Origin: Novipirellula galeiformis
GTDB lineage: Bacteria > Planctomycetota > Planctomycetia > Pirellulales > Pirellulaceae
Assembly: GCF_007860095.1 (NCBI RefSeq)
Contig: NZ_SJPT01000003.1
Coordinates: 703,764-767,763, forward strand
Length of the DNA: 64,000 nucleotides
Direction of reading: 5' to 3'
Made by a program: the position numbers and the translations under genes. A model generated the notes under the pieces. That model saw nothing but the letters and a program-made list of their open reading frames with translations. It was not told the DNA's origin and ran no database searches. Every line of letters starts with the position of its first letter. Positions within the stretch are counted from its first letter, which is position 1. This document shows, piece by piece, positions 1-10,230 of this stretch.

Positions 1-553
1 CCTTTCCGAGTTAGATGGTTGGTGGGCGAAAGCGTATACGCCCGAAGTCGGTTGCGCACTGGGCGATGGCCAAGAGCATGGCGACGCTGACACCTCGTTA
101 TTCGGCAATTCGCAGCGTGTGTGAATACACCGAGCAACACGATGTGCCCGCCGCGATCGCCTATCGCGAACGGGCGGCGTTCAACGGCGTACTGGGCACT
201 CGCATCATCCTTTGGGAACACTCGCTTAAAGAAAAATGGAGCTTGCTGAGGTTCGGCAAGCTGCAAATCGAATCCGCCGGTGATGAACACGAATTCACCG
301 TCGAGGTGTTCCTCGATGGACTCGATCCCAGTTTTGTGCAGGTCGAGTTGTACGCGGATCCGATCGAAGATGAGGCACACTTTGTCGAACCATGATTCGC
401 CTCGAAGCGGAATCCAGCGAATCACACTGGGGCACCTACCGCATCAAAGTTCAAGCCACCCGCCCCGCCGCCGACTATACGCCTCGCATCGTTCCGCTTC
501 ATCTCGGTGTCGCGACCCCGCTGGAACTCAATCTCATTTGTTGGCAACGGTGA
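1..553 (+). pseudogene. glgP: Alpha-glucan (glycogen) phosphorylase, decayed C-terminal end
   Basis: The gene enters from outside the window and is broken. From base 2 one frame reads a stretch typical of this family (LSELDGWWAKAYTPEVG, then GDGQEHGD) and ends at a stop near 120. A second frame takes over at about 70-80 with SMATLTPRYSAIRSVCEYTE and runs to 395. A third frame from 392 gives the usual family ending (RIVPLHLGV ... ICWQR) and stops at 551-553. The family normally has about 40-45 residues between the first two blocks, so a small deletion with a frame change is inferred there, followed by a single-base shift near 391. Intact enzymes release glucose-1-phosphate from glycogen in the cytoplasm. 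The next gene is a phosphoketolase pseudogene, a common partner. The identification is from remembered family motifs, not from an alignment. Confidence 0.8.
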
Positions 554-642
554 AGTGGGAACGCATGGGGACGGCACCGATTGTGTAATGGAAAACAAAC
601 CACTCTGTAAACTCGCTCGACCACTCTCAAGGAAATACGGTG

Positions 643-3009
643 ATGACCGCGTTGATGAAGTCGACCACCCTGACATCCGAACTACTCGACAAGATCGACG
701 CCTATTGGCGTGCCGCGAACTACTTGTCGGTAGGACAAATTTATCTCCGCGACTAACCTGCTGCTTAAGCGTCCTTTGCAGGTCGCAGATATCAAAGCGA
801 TGCTGTTGGGGCACTGGGGCACTACGCCAGGCCAGAATTTTATTTACGCCCATTTAAATCGCGTGATCAAGTAATACGACCTCGATATGATCTACGTTTC
901 GGGTCCTGGACATGGCGGACCGGCGGTCGTCGCCAATACGTATCTCGAAGGTTCGTATAGCGAGATCTATCCCCATATCAGTCAAGATGAAGCCGGTTTG
1001 CAAAAGCTGTTTAAGCAGTTTTCCTTTCCTGGAGGGATCCCCAGCCACGCCTCTCCCGAGTGCCCTGGATCGATTCACGAGGGGGGCGAGTTGGGTTATT
1101 CGCTCAGCCATGCGTTCGGCGCGGTGTTCGATAACCCCGAGCTGATCGAGGCCTGTGTGGTCGGCGATGGCGAAGCGCAAACGGGTCCCCTGGCCACCGC
1201 ATGGCACTCCAACAAATTCCTCAATCCGGCCCAAGATGGCGTGGTGCTGCCGATCCTTCATCTGAATGGTTACAAGATCGCCACCCCGACCGTCTCGGCG
1301 CGGATCGAGCACGAGGAACTTGAGCAACTCCTTCGCGGGTATGGATGGACCCTTACTTTGTCGAGGGTGACGACCCTCGGCGGATGCACGAAGCGATGGC
1401 GACGACGCTCGACCGAGTGATCCAACAAATCCAACAGATTCAACGCAGTGCACGCGACCATGGTCATCTGACGCGACCGCGTTGGCCGATGATCGTGCTC
1501 CAGACACCGAAGGGATGGACGGGTCCGAAGAAGATCGATGGCGTCAAAAACGAAGGGACAATTCGTTCGCACCAAGTCCCCTTGTCTCACCCCGCGACTC
1601 ATCCCGAGCACTTGCAACCATTGGAAGATTGGTTGCAGAGCTACCGGCCGCAAGAGTTGTTTGACGAAGCGGGGCGATTCAAAGCTGAACTGGCCGAGCT
1701 CGCTCCACGTGGGAATCGCCGCATGGGCGCAAATCCGCATGCCAATGGTGGTGCCCTGCTGCGTGATTTGAAGACGCCCGATTTCCGCGACTTCGCCGTC
1801 GAGGTGCCGGAACCAGGAATCCAAGGCATCGGGGACACCCATGTGCTCGGTCGCTTTATCCGCGATGTGACTCAAATGAACGATGAGCAGCGAAACTTTC
1901 GCCTGTTTGGCCCCGACGAAACCGCGTCCAATGGCCTCGAAGCCGTCTTTGATGTGACATCGCGTCAATGGGATGCTCGCACGAGCCCGGATGATCAGTT
2001 CCTTGCACCCGCGGGACGCGTCGTCGAAATGCTCAGTGAACATCAATGCGAAGGCTGGCTCGAAGGATACTTATTGACCGGACGTCATGGATTGTTCAAT
2101 TGTTATGAGGCGTTCATCCACATCATCGATTCGATGTTCAATCAACATGCCAAATGGCTCAAGGTGACGGCGAAATTGCCATGGCGTCACAAAATCGCAT
2201 CGTTGAACTATTTGTTGGCATCCCACGTTTGGCGACAAGACCACAATGGATTCTCGCATCAAGATCCTGGCTTCATTGACCATGTCGTCAATAAGAAGGC
2301 CGAGATTGTGCGTGTCTATCTGCCACCGGACGCGAACTGTTTACTGGCGGTGATGGACCACTGCTTACGTCGTCGCCATTACGTCAACGTCGTCGTCGCC
2401 GGCAAACATCCGGCGTCACAATGGTTGACGATGGATGCCGCCGGAGAGCATTGTCGCAATGGGATTGGCGTTTGGCAGTGGGCCAGTAACGATCAAAGGT
2501 CGCACCCCGATGTCGTCATGGCCTGCTGTGGCGATGTGCCGACCTTAGAAACATTGGCGGCGGTATCGATCATGCGAACGCATCTACCCGAATTGTAAAT
2601 CCGCGTCGTCAACGTCGTCGACTTGATGAAGTTGCAACCGCATTCGGAGCATCCACACGGGCTGAGCGATCGTGACTTCGATGCCCTCTTTACTAAAGAC
2701 AAACCGGTGATTTTTGCCTTTCACGCCTACCCATGGTTGATCCACCGACTGACCTATCGCCGCACCAACCACGGTGGCTTTCACGTGCGTGGTTACAAAG
2801 AAGAAGGGACGATCACGACGCCGTTTGACATGACGGTACTGAACGATCTCGACCGCTTCCATTTGGTGATGGATAGGATCGACCGTCTGCCGCAAACCGG
2901 CGAGAGGGGGACGGAGCTAAAACACCAACTCGCTGAAAAGTTGATCCAACACAAACGCTACATCAACGACCATGGCCAGGACATGCCTGAAATCCGCGAT
3001 TGGAAATAG
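643..3009 (+). pseudogene. xfp: Phosphoketolase pseudogene (two frameshifts, two stops)
   Basis: Reading across frames gives a complete D-xylulose-5-phosphate/fructose-6-phosphate phosphoketolase of about 789 codons, the normal family length. The intact enzyme is a cytoplasmic thiamine-diphosphate enzyme that makes acetyl phosphate. Family signatures are clear: [39 protein letters not shown] and [14 protein letters not shown]. Four lesions are visible: an extra T at 754 (YLRD then frame change), a TAA at 872-874 between VIK and [10 protein letters not shown], a missing base in the C run at 1349-1352 (YGWT then YFVEGDDP in another frame), and a TAA at 2596-2598 between THLPEL and [10 protein letters not shown]. 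Relatives usually have Lys at both stop positions, so AAA to TAA changes are inferred. The ATG at 643 follows an AGGAAA ribosome site. No product longer than about 440 residues could be made. Confidence 0.93.
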
Positions 3010-3202
3010 GAACATTCTCCGCAATAGCTCGGTGGCCGCTGCCGCCCCCTCGGTGGCGGCAATGTGCAGAGCAACGAAGCAGAGCAACTGGTCGGGGCAT
3101 CTGGTCGGGGCAACTGAGCCAGACCAAGATGGTCGAGTAAACCAGATGGCGTTCCTACCGTGCTGAGGTTTATCGGTCAGGATGCTTACGCGTGGAGGGA
3201 AC

Positions 3203-3532
3203 TTACGCGTGGCCGTGACTAAAGGACGGAGGATCGCTGGCGGGGAAACTTTCGTCCAGCGTTTCGTCGAGCATCTCTTCCTCGTGCAGAACCTTCGCTT
3301 CGTATGCAGTGTCGGCATCGCATTTTTGTTGCCAACCGATGGCGAGCCTGGACGCCTCCGCCGTGCTCTGAAGCAATTCCGAGTAGGTTTGGGGCGGATC
3401 CTGATTCGCAAACGTTTCGGCCTGCTGAAGGAAATCGGCTTTCTCTACGTCGTTCTCGGCAATCGCTTCGGCACAGCGGCGGACGCGGTCGCATAGCTGG
3501 CCCCATTCGGCTTGAGTAAACGAGTTATTCAT
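3203..3532 (-). CDS. Small acidic protein with C-terminal DESFPASDPPS motif
   Basis: A 109-residue acidic protein of unknown function. It has no signal peptide or membrane segment and looks helical over most of its length. The end, ETLDESFPASDPPSFS, resembles a short C-terminal motif (DExFPASDPP) that I recall from many small bacterial proteins of unknown role. I chose the ATG at 3532 over the one at 3547 because AAAGG lies about seven bases upstream of it. It stands alone, with the phosphoketolase pseudogene converging on its 3' side and the aldehyde dehydrogenase about 210 bases upstream on the same strand. Confidence 0.65.
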   Translation of the reverse strand: MNNSFTQAEWGQLCDRVRRCAEAIAENDVEKADFLQQAETFANQDPPQTYSELLQSTAEASRLAIGWQQKCDADTAYEAKVLHEEEMLDETLDESFPASDPPSFSHGHA

Positions 3533-3744
3533 TTTTGAACCTTTCATTTCGTGGTGTCGTCACGTTTGAAGTGGTGCAAAAAGTAGACCAACGAGCGAGA
3601 AATCCTCTCGATCTCGATTCGATCAAGGGTTACGCTAGGCGGGATCACGTTGCGATATCGAGCCAACCGGCCTCAACGGCCCGCCGCACACCGACCGGGC
3701 CAACCGTATCGATCGTCACAAGGGGGCGAGAGGATTCGTTGCCG

Positions 3745-5247
3745 CTACAAACTCACGCAAACGGACTTGGTTTGCAGGTAGTTTTCCAAAACCGCGTGCC
3801 CCATCTCGCGGCCCCAACCCGATTGTTTGTAACCGCCGAAGGGTAAGGCGGCATCAAACACGCTGTAACAGTTGATCCACACCGAACCGGCTTTGACCGA
3901 TTTGGCAAATCGATGTGCTTTGGAAATGTCACGGGTCCAAACGCCGGCGGCCAATCCATAGGCAGTGTTATTTGCTTTTCGGACCAACTCGGCATCGTCG
4001 CTAAACGGCATCGCAGCGACGACGGGGCCAAAGATTTCTTCGCGCACCACCGACATTTCCTCGGTGGCGTGCTTGAGCACCGTGGGCTGGACAAAATAGC
4101 CGGGGCGATCCAGTGCCGATCCGCCCGCGGAGGCCTCGGCGCCTTGGTCGACGCCGGCCTTCAAGTAACCGGTCACCCGATTGAACTGTTCACGCGAAAC
4201 CAGCGGCCCCATTTGCGTCGCAGCATCAAAGCCGCTACCGACCTGCAAACTTTTGGCGATCTCGCTGACCCCTGCGACCACCTGTTCGTAAACCCCTTGC
4301 TGAACGAACAACCGCGACCCCGCACTACAAACCTCTCCTTGGTTAAAGAAGATTGCATCCGCGGCACCCGCGATCGCGGCATCTAGATCGGCGTCGTCAT
4401 AGATCACATTGGGACTCTTGCCGCCCAATTCCAAACTGACACGTTTCAAATTGCCTGTCGCCGCATTGATGATCAACTTGCCCACCTCGGTTGAACCGGT
4501 GAACGCAACTTTGTCAATTTGCTCATGCGATGCGATCGCAGCTCCTGCAGTTTCACCAAAACCGGTGACGATGTTGACAACCCCATCGGGGATGCCGGCT
4601 TGTTGGATCAATTCACCCAATCGCAGCGCCGACAACGGGGTTTGCTCAGCTGGTTTCAAAATCACCGTGCAACCGGTGGTCAAAGCGGGAGCCAACTTCC
4701 AAGCGGCCATTAAGAGCGGAAAGTTCCAAGGGATGATTTGCCCGACGACGCCTACCGGTTCTTTCAACGTGAACGCATGAAACTCGGCATCGGGAGCAAA
4801 CGGCAAACGTATCGGAATCGTATTGCCCTCGATCTTGGTCGCCCAACCGGCCATGTAGCGGAACATCTCGGCCGCCAAGGCCACGTCGGCGGCTTTGGCC
4901 ACGGCAAACGGTTTGCCGTTATCGAGCGTCTCGAGTTGTGCCAACTCATCGGCATGTTCATCGATCAATTCGCCGATCCGCCAAATCAATCGCGCACGCT
5001 CGGCGCCGCCCATCTTGGACCAAGGCCCCCGATCAAACGCGTGGCGCGCCGCAGCGACCGCCAACTCGACGTCCGCAGCCTCTCCCTCGGCGACTTGGGC
5101 AATCACTTGGTCGGTGGCCGGATCGTAAACGTCGAACTGCTTGCCACTCTTGGCCTCGACCCAGTTACCGCCGATCAACATCTTTTTGGGAGAGCGGAGA
5201 AAGGGTTGAAGCGACTCGGGGATGGGTGAGTTGGTTGCGGTAGACAC
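3745..5247 (-). CDS. NAD(P)-dependent aldehyde dehydrogenase
   Basis: A 500-residue cytoplasmic aldehyde dehydrogenase of the class 1/2 superfamily, which oxidises aldehydes to acids with NAD(P)+. Visible landmarks are the cofactor-side motif IIPWNFP (Asn175), LKPAEQTP (Lys198), FTGSTEVGK (about 250-257), the general base Glu273 in LELGGKSPN, and the nucleophile Cys307 in GEVCSAGS. The length is typical of the family. The start is GTG at 5247, because a perfect AAGGAG lies six bases upstream (5254-5259); an ATG 27 bases further up would place that site inside the coding region. The physiological substrate cannot be told from sequence. The gene appears monocistronic, and a REP-like palindrome lies in the gap upstream. 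Confidence 0.93.
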   Translation of the reverse strand: MSTATNSPIPESLQPFLRSPKKMLIGGNWVEAKSGKQFDVYDPATDQVIAQVAEGEAADVELAVAAARHAFDRGPWSKMGGAERARLIWRIGELIDEHADELAQLETLDNGKPFAVAKAADVALAAEMFRYMAGWATKIEGNTIPIRLPFAPDAEFHAFTLKEPVGVVGQIIPWNFPLLMAAWKLAPALTTGCTVILKPAEQTPLSALRLGELIQQAGIPDGVVNIVTGFGETAGAAIASHEQIDKVAFTGSTEVGKLIINAATGNLKRVSLELGGKSPNVIYDDADLDAAIAGAADAIFFNQGEVCSAGSRLFVQQGVYEQVVAGVSEIAKSLQVGSGFDAATQMGPLVSREQFNRVTGYLKAGVDQGAEASAGGSALDRPGYFVQPTVLKHATEEMSVVREEIFGPVVAAMPFSDDAELVRKANNTAYGLAAGVWTRDISKAHRFAKSVKAGSVWINCYSVFDAALPFGGYKQSGWGREMGHAVLENYLQTKSVCVSL

Positions 5248-5253
5248 GGGACA

Positions 5254-5259
5254 CTCCTT
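5254..5259 (-). promoter_or_regulatory. Shine-Dalgarno site deciding the ALDH start
   Basis: AAGGAG on the minus strand, six bases before the GTG at 5247. It is one of the few strong ribosome sites in the window and favours GTG over the upstream in-frame ATG at 5274. Confidence 0.8.
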
Positions 5260-5348
5260 CGGTAAGTGAATCAAACAACAGGGCTAGCTTTCCACTAGGC
5301 GGTGAATGGATTGGATTGATTCGGGCGCCGACACGATTCCAGATATTT

Positions 5349-5415
5349 CGTAACCCGAAGCGTAAACGAGGGACGCATCGTGGAGTCCCTCGCTTACGCG
5401 TCGGGTTATGATTTT
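5349..5415. repeat. REP-like palindrome, copy A
   Basis: An imperfect palindrome: the left arm has ACCCGAAGCGTAAACGAGGGA, here split as ACCCGAAGCG then TAAACGAGGGA, and the right arm has TCCCTCGCTTACGC then GTCGGGTTATGA. The loop is about 12 bases. Four related copies occur at 27472, 35181, 36734 and 59738. It lies between the divergently positioned ends of the ALDH promoter side and the VWA gene's 3' end; the rest of the 5275-5582 gap shows no gene. Confidence 0.85.
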
Positions 5416-5582
5416 AACAGGCTACACCATTAAAATAAAAAGCCGAAACGCTTTACTGAGCAAGAGGTTAAGACGCGTTGGATGGTTTGGATGCAATTTC
5501 GGACACTCGTCGACCAAACGACTCTATCTCTATTGAATGCCACCCTCGCCTCTTTGGCAAGTCTTTTCCACTCTCCCACTCC

Positions 5583-8500
5583 TCACTCACCTTTCTCCCG
5601 CTTCGCTCGTCGCTTGGCTTCCAACAGACGCTCGGTATAGCTCGGCCCCTCGGCTTCGTTGGGGGCGGCGGCGTTCGACTTCGCCTCGCTTCTCGGTTCT
5701 TGGGTTCTCAATCCACGGATCGTTGACTCATCGACCGCAGTACCTTCGCTTTGGGTCGCTTCAAATCGCACGCTGGCCTTTCGCCGCTGGAGCGAATCGC
5801 CGAGCGAGTCTTTGCTTTTTTGGAGGGCATCGAGTCGGGCGGTCGCCGTCGTCTCACGCTGTCCCGGTTGGCCACGTAAGCGAGCGATGGCACGTCCCAT
5901 CCAATCGAAATTAATCGCAACACGTCGCACAAAGACATCGCCCAAAAACAATCCACAGCTCACCAAGACGAACCAGGGCCAGGCATCGCGGAAGCTTCGC
6001 GCCAGTGCCAATCCGCCTCGAAAGGCGTTGGTATTGACCAACGTTTCGCTGACTTGGTCATCCAATGGCACCGTCACCTCCCCCGCATCGCCGCCGCGTG
6101 GCTTCAGCGTCGCTAAGGATTGCATCAATGCACGATTCGTTTCACGCACGCGAAACTCGTCGCTGTAAGGAACGGTTACACCGGTGGTCAGCGGCGACGC
6201 TCCAGGTCCTGGGACAACGTTAACGAAATAGCTGCCCGTTTCGTCTGCGGCAAACGAGCCGACATAGCGACCCGGCGCGGTTTGACGCATCCGCAATGGA
6301 ACCGGTTTCAAATTGGGATCGAGTGCCGAAGCATTCATCTCCAAAAAGTTTAAAAAGGAATCGTCTTGGTTCAAGGCATTGACGACCACTTGGACTTCGC
6401 CATCGCGGACATGGGTGGCGATCGAAAATTTGCCCGTATCGCCGGTGGGTCTCATCAACCAACGGACCAATTGGGCATAGAACTTGTCATAGCCACCCCA
6501 CTCGTTCCAATCGGCAGCCCAGCGTGCTCCCGCGTCGGTCGTCAACACGGCAGTGCGTCCGAGCCCATAGGTCCAGACCGCCAAGATGGTCGCATTCTCA
6601 GGCGAATCGGGCTTAGGCGATTGAATCAACACCTGTGCCAGCGGGCTGTCCTTGGTTTGCGTCAAAACAAATCCATTGATGTTCGGCAACACGCGATCGA
6701 CCCCGTCGAGCACCGCGTGCGGGAAGATCACTTGCGGAGTGGCTCCTCCGGGCGGTTCGAAGACCAAAGGCCGCGAGACTCGCCGCGCTTCACGTTGGAA
6801 GATTCGCGGCAGCGCTTTGCCGCTTCGCGCTTCGTAGTACTTACCGCCGGTGTCTTGGGCGATCTTGCGCAGCCGTGCACTCTCGGTCAAACCGTGCGAC
6901 GCGACCGCCACGGTGCTGATCGTAATGTTGTTGGTTTTGAAAGCGTTGACCGTTGCGGGCAACGGATCGCTGGGGTCGCCATCGCTAATGATGATACAGT
7001 GCTTCGTGGAGGCGGGCGTCCGCGTCAAGCCAGCCACGGCCATCCGCATGGCGGGATCGAATTGCGGCATATCGCCTGGCGTCATGCGTCCGATCGCGGT
7101 CAACATCGCTTTGCGGTTCGGGCCGACCTCGAGCAATCCGTTGCGACCTCCCCACAGCCACGCATCGCCATTCATGGTCCAGTGCAACACGCCGGCGTAA
7201 TCGGCTGGCCCGAGTTGTTCGACCGCCGCCCGCGCGATCACCTTTTGCCAATGGTTGCCCTCAGCCATCTCGCTGGCGTGCATGATACAGGCCAAGGCTC
7301 CGACCGCTTGGATTTTGCTGTTACGGATTTTGAAATCGACCGGCATCGCCTTTTCAATTTCTGTCCCCGACCAACCACCCGCACCGAACGCCTCGGGGCC
7401 GCCGATCATCAACAATCCCGCCCCGAGTTGCTGTGTGTTGCGAACGAGCATCTCGATCTGCTCATCCGTGAACGAGGACAGTTTTTCGTCGCTGTCACCG
7501 GCGGCTCGGGGAACGCCCGCCAAGATCACCGCGTCGTACGCTTGCAACTCCGCTAACGAATCGAACAAGGCGTCACTAGACTGTTTCACCACCTCGATGT
7601 TTGCATCACGAAGCGAGTCGGTCATCAAATCAAAGTCCCCCAAGCGGGCCTTGTCTTCGATCAGCAACACCCGTCCTTTGCCGCGGACGTAGGTGTAAGC
7701 CGTGGCAGTATTGTTTTGGCGAAGGCCATCATCATCGACCGAATTGGGAACAAACTCGGCCTCGTACGTGTAGCCCGCCGGTTGCTCGATTTGGTGTCGC
7801 AGCGGGAAGACGTTTTTGCCGGGATCAAGCCTGACCGGCTGTTCAAGCAACAACGATTCTTGACCGCCCACCTTTTGCTTGACTCGCAACTTGCCCTGTA
7901 CCGGATCGCTGGCCCCCGCGTCGGCATAGCTACTGATCACAATCCTTGCTTCGAACGGTTGTCCTTTGCGGATATTGTCGGGCAGATCGATCTTTTCGAC
8001 GAGCACTTCGCTCTTGGCATCGATGATCACCGGCACCACATCGATCCCAATCCCGGCCTCGGTCGCCCGCGCAGCCAATTTGCGTGCTTGGCCAATGTTC
8101 TCGTTGCCATCGGTCACGATCACAATGCGACGAGACGTGTCTTCGGGCATCGACGCTTGAGCCAAATTCAAAGCCGCTTCCAAGTTCGTCGCGTCGGTGC
8201 GGTCGCCTAAACTTTCGAGTCGACGTAGCGGAGGAATATCATCGTCAAACGGCGGGATCTCAATCGACGCATCGCGTCCAAACACGACGATCCCCGCACG
8301 ATCTTCGCGGCCGCCGTCACGATGTCGCCGCACGTTGCTGATCACATAGTCGAGCATCACTTGGCGTTTGACTCGCGGGATGCTCTCGGATTGGTCGAGC
8401 AAGTACATCACCGTCACCCGATCGCTAACCCAAACCAGTTGCACACCGGCAAGTGCCAGCACGATGCCGGTCCAAACCACACTGCGAAACAGTAACGCGA

Positions 8501-8624
8501 AGGCTCGGCGGTACCGCCCTAAGGCGGCCAGCGATGAAAACCCAAACCACCACAGCAGTGGTAACAGCAACAACAGCCATAGGTAGCCGGGTTGGTCAAA
8601 GCCGAGTCGAGTGGGAAACATCAT
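5583..8624 (-). CDS. Large membrane protein with two VWA-like regions and a GATase-like domain
   Basis: A 1013-residue protein. The N-terminus has two membrane helices (about 13-30 and 45-65), followed by a von Willebrand factor A domain with an intact metal-site start, DQSES (Asp77, Ser79, Ser81). A middle part (about 365-440) with YDAVILAG and GLLMIGGPEAFGAGGW resembles the glutamine-amidotransferase-like fold often seen in such proteins. A second VWA-like part (about 440-620) contains HCIIISDGDPSD. A last helix near 905-925 precedes a charged tail rich in Lys, Arg and Glu. Proteins of this architecture are common in planctomycetes and resemble BatA-type proteins, but the role is unknown. 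There is no clear ribosome site; the second ATG, three bases downstream, is equally possible. Confidence 0.85.
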   Translation of the reverse strand: MMFPTRLGFDQPGYLWLLLLLPLLWWFGFSSLAALGRYRRAFALLFRSVVWTGIVLALAGVQLVWVSDRVTVMYLLDQSESIPRVKRQVMLDYVISNVRRHRDGGREDRAGIVVFGRDASIEIPPFDDDIPPLRRLESLGDRTDATNLEAALNLAQASMPEDTSRRIVIVTDGNENIGQARKLAARATEAGIGIDVVPVIIDAKSEVLVEKIDLPDNIRKGQPFEARIVISSYADAGASDPVQGKLRVKQKVGGQESLLLEQPVRLDPGKNVFPLRHQIEQPAGYTYEAEFVPNSVDDDGLRQNNTATAYTYVRGKGRVLLIEDKARLGDFDLMTDSLRDANIEVVKQSSDALFDSLAELQAYDAVILAGVPRAAGDSDEKLSSFTDEQIEMLVRNTQQLGAGLLMIGGPEAFGAGGWSGTEIEKAMPVDFKIRNSKIQAVGALACIMHASEMAEGNHWQKVIARAAVEQLGPADYAGVLHWTMNGDAWLWGGRNGLLEVGPNRKAMLTAIGRMTPGDMPQFDPAMRMAVAGLTRTPASTKHCIIISDGDPSDPLPATVNAFKTNNITISTVAVASHGLTESARLRKIAQDTGGKYYEARSGKALPRIFQREARRVSRPLVFEPPGGATPQVIFPHAVLDGVDRVLPNINGFVLTQTKDSPLAQVLIQSPKPDSPENATILAVWTYGLGRTAVLTTDAGARWAADWNEWGGYDKFYAQLVRWLMRPTGDTGKFSIATHVRDGEVQVVVNALNQDDSFLNFLEMNASALDPNLKPVPLRMRQTAPGRYVGSFAADETGSYFVNVVPGPGASPLTTGVTVPYSDEFRVRETNRALMQSLATLKPRGGDAGEVTVPLDDQVSETLVNTNAFRGGLALARSFRDAWPWFVLVSCGLFLGDVFVRRVAINFDWMGRAIARLRGQPGQRETTATARLDALQKSKDSLGDSLQRRKASVRFEATQSEGTAVDESTIRGLRTQEPRSEAKSNAAAPNEAEGPSYTERLLEAKRRAKREKGE

Positions 8625-8776
8625 GATGCAGATCGTCTACCGCGGATCAGTCCGCTTTCTCGATTGTGGGTAACCGGATTTGCGTTGGTATTGCCAACCC
8701 AACTCTCCGGAGTTTCAGTTTTCCGCGACTCAAGCAACACCCGGCGACGGAGAGACCGCGGAACTCGGCACGGTTA

Positions 8777-8831
8777 TTCCCTTGCCATTCCCTTGCCATC
8801 CCCTTGCCATCCCCTTGCCATCCCCTTGCCG
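8777..8831. repeat. 11-bp tandem repeat, five units
   Basis: Five head-to-tail units of TCCCCTTGCCA (the first two read TTCCCTTGCCA). The array lies between the CPBP gene end and the VWA gene start, in a 234-base gap with no other visible feature. Confidence 0.9.
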
Positions 8832-8858
8832 CAGGCGTTTCGCTGTGGATGAGCGTTG

Positions 8859-9977
8859 TCAGACGGCTTCGGATTCCGGGGCTCCGTAGTACACCGACGC
8901 GACGATCACGGTGGCCAGCCCCACTATACCAAATCCAAGGATTGAAACCGAGATTGCCAAGCTGGGCATGCCCAACACGTCGGTCTTGTCGGCCGGAGCC
9001 AAACAAACCGCCACGACGCTGATCACATTGTTGACGAAATGGGCCAACATGGCGGGATACAAGGATCCGCTTCGCCACGACAGCAACCCCAGGTAAACCC
9101 CGAGCGGAAAGACCGCGACCACGTGGACCAAATCCATGTGGAAGGCCGCGAACAGGAACGAGGAGACCAGGATGCCGGCGAACGGACCGAAGGATTTCGT
9201 CAATCGAGTTTGCACGTAACCGCGAAACACTAATTCTTCGCACAACGCCGGCGTTGCCCCAATCAACAACGCGATCGGAATCAGAAATCCGTTGTGACCG
9301 TGAAAGCGGAACGCCTCGCTCATCACCTTTAAACTATCGCTCTCCTCCATGAAGCCACCAACGAGCAGGGAGGAGATCAGTCCGACCAGGGGTGTGGCCA
9401 TCGCGGCGGCGACCCACACGGAAACCGGCCAACGGCCCCGCGTCAGCGCCAAGCGTTTACGAGTTTCTACGGGCGACAGGAAGGCAGCTAGCAGCGACGG
9501 TACCGTCATCGCCAATTGAGGGATCAAGACGATCATTACGATCCCGATTCGCGACTTCATCACCGCGCCGAGCGCATTGGGGTCGCTGACCAATTCTTGC
9601 GTGAAGCCGCCATGGACTATCAAGAAGGCAACGACCGAAGTGAGCATGCTGGTGACGAGAAAGACGGCAAGCGAAGCGGCCACGACGGCAATCGTGGTCC
9701 ACCAACGAGGGCTTCGCGACGGCATGCTCGGCCACGCCGGCGGAGCGGCGTCAAATCCACCCGCCATCGGAGTCAGGGGAGCAGCAGCCGTGTATGGATT
9801 TTGCCCATCAGAGCGTGACGCATCGGTATCGGCGGAGTCATTATAGGAAACAACCGCCCCCTCTTTCGAGGCGGTTGCAGATTCGAAATCGTGTCCCTCG
9901 CCGGCGTTGGGGGGTGGATTGGGTGCTGGCGTGGGGGACTCGGGGTGGTCGTCATACGGTGGACGAGAATCCATCAT
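8859..9977 (-). CDS. CPBP-family intramembrane metalloprotease
   Basis: A 372-residue membrane protein of the CPBP (CAAX protease and bacteriocin-processing) family. The first 90 residues are a Pro/Asp-rich cytoplasmic stretch, followed by about eight hydrophobic helices. The family motifs are complete: EExxxR (Glu247, Glu248, Arg252 in CEELVFRG), FxxxH (Phe276, His280) and HxxxN (His313, Asn317). Members are membrane-embedded glutamate proteases/metalloproteases that cleave near the membrane; the substrate here is unknown. I chose the ATG at 9977 because AGGAAG lies about six bases upstream; the open frame extends 45 residues further but without family character. The VWA gene follows 234 bases downstream on the same strand. 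Confidence 0.9.
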   Translation of the reverse strand: MMDSRPPYDDHPESPTPAPNPPPNAGEGHDFESATASKEGAVVSYNDSADTDASRSDGQNPYTAAAPLTPMAGGFDAAPPAWPSMPSRSPRWWTTIAVVAASLAVFLVTSMLTSVVAFLIVHGGFTQELVSDPNALGAVMKSRIGIVMIVLIPQLAMTVPSLLAAFLSPVETRKRLALTRGRWPVSVWVAAAMATPLVGLISSLLVGGFMEESDSLKVMSEAFRFHGHNGFLIPIALLIGATPALCEELVFRGYVQTRLTKSFGPFAGILVSSFLFAAFHMDLVHVVAVFPLGVYLGLLSWRSGSLYPAMLAHFVNNVISVVAVCLAPADKTDVLGMPSLAISVSILGFGIVGLATVIVASVYYGAPESEAV

Positions 9978-10230
9978 TCGGTCTTCCTGGGGGGCGATGC
10001 CATTTGCGGGGATGCTTCCGTCAATTAGCGTGCCCGTAGTGTACGCGACAACCCGCCGGCATGGTATCGAAGGGAGTGATGGGCGTTTTGCTGCCGACCC
10101 GCGTCTACGCAACGCCCCAAGCTCCCGCTACGATCTGGGCCCACGCAGCGATCCGGGCTTGTCAAAGGGCGTCAAAATGCTCGGGAGATCAGTAGAAATT
10201 GCGGGGCAGAACCTTCGCTTCAAGCCATGG

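Noticed and set aside
854-2046. Long minus-strand open frames opposite xfp
   Set aside because: They are antisense shadows of the phosphoketolase reading frame, with no family-like composition.
872-2598. TAA read as Lys (stop-codon reassignment) in xfp
   Set aside because: Many intact genes in the window end in TAA, and xfp also has two frameshifts, so pseudogene decay is the simpler explanation.
3601-3736. 10-base inverted repeat AATCCTCTCG/CGAGAGGATT
   Set aside because: The arms are 116 bases apart with no conserved context; this is within chance expectation.
6366-7556. A 396-residue plus-strand open frame inside the VWA gene
   Set aside because: It is the shadow of a strongly supported minus-strand gene, and its translation is Arg/His-rich without domains.
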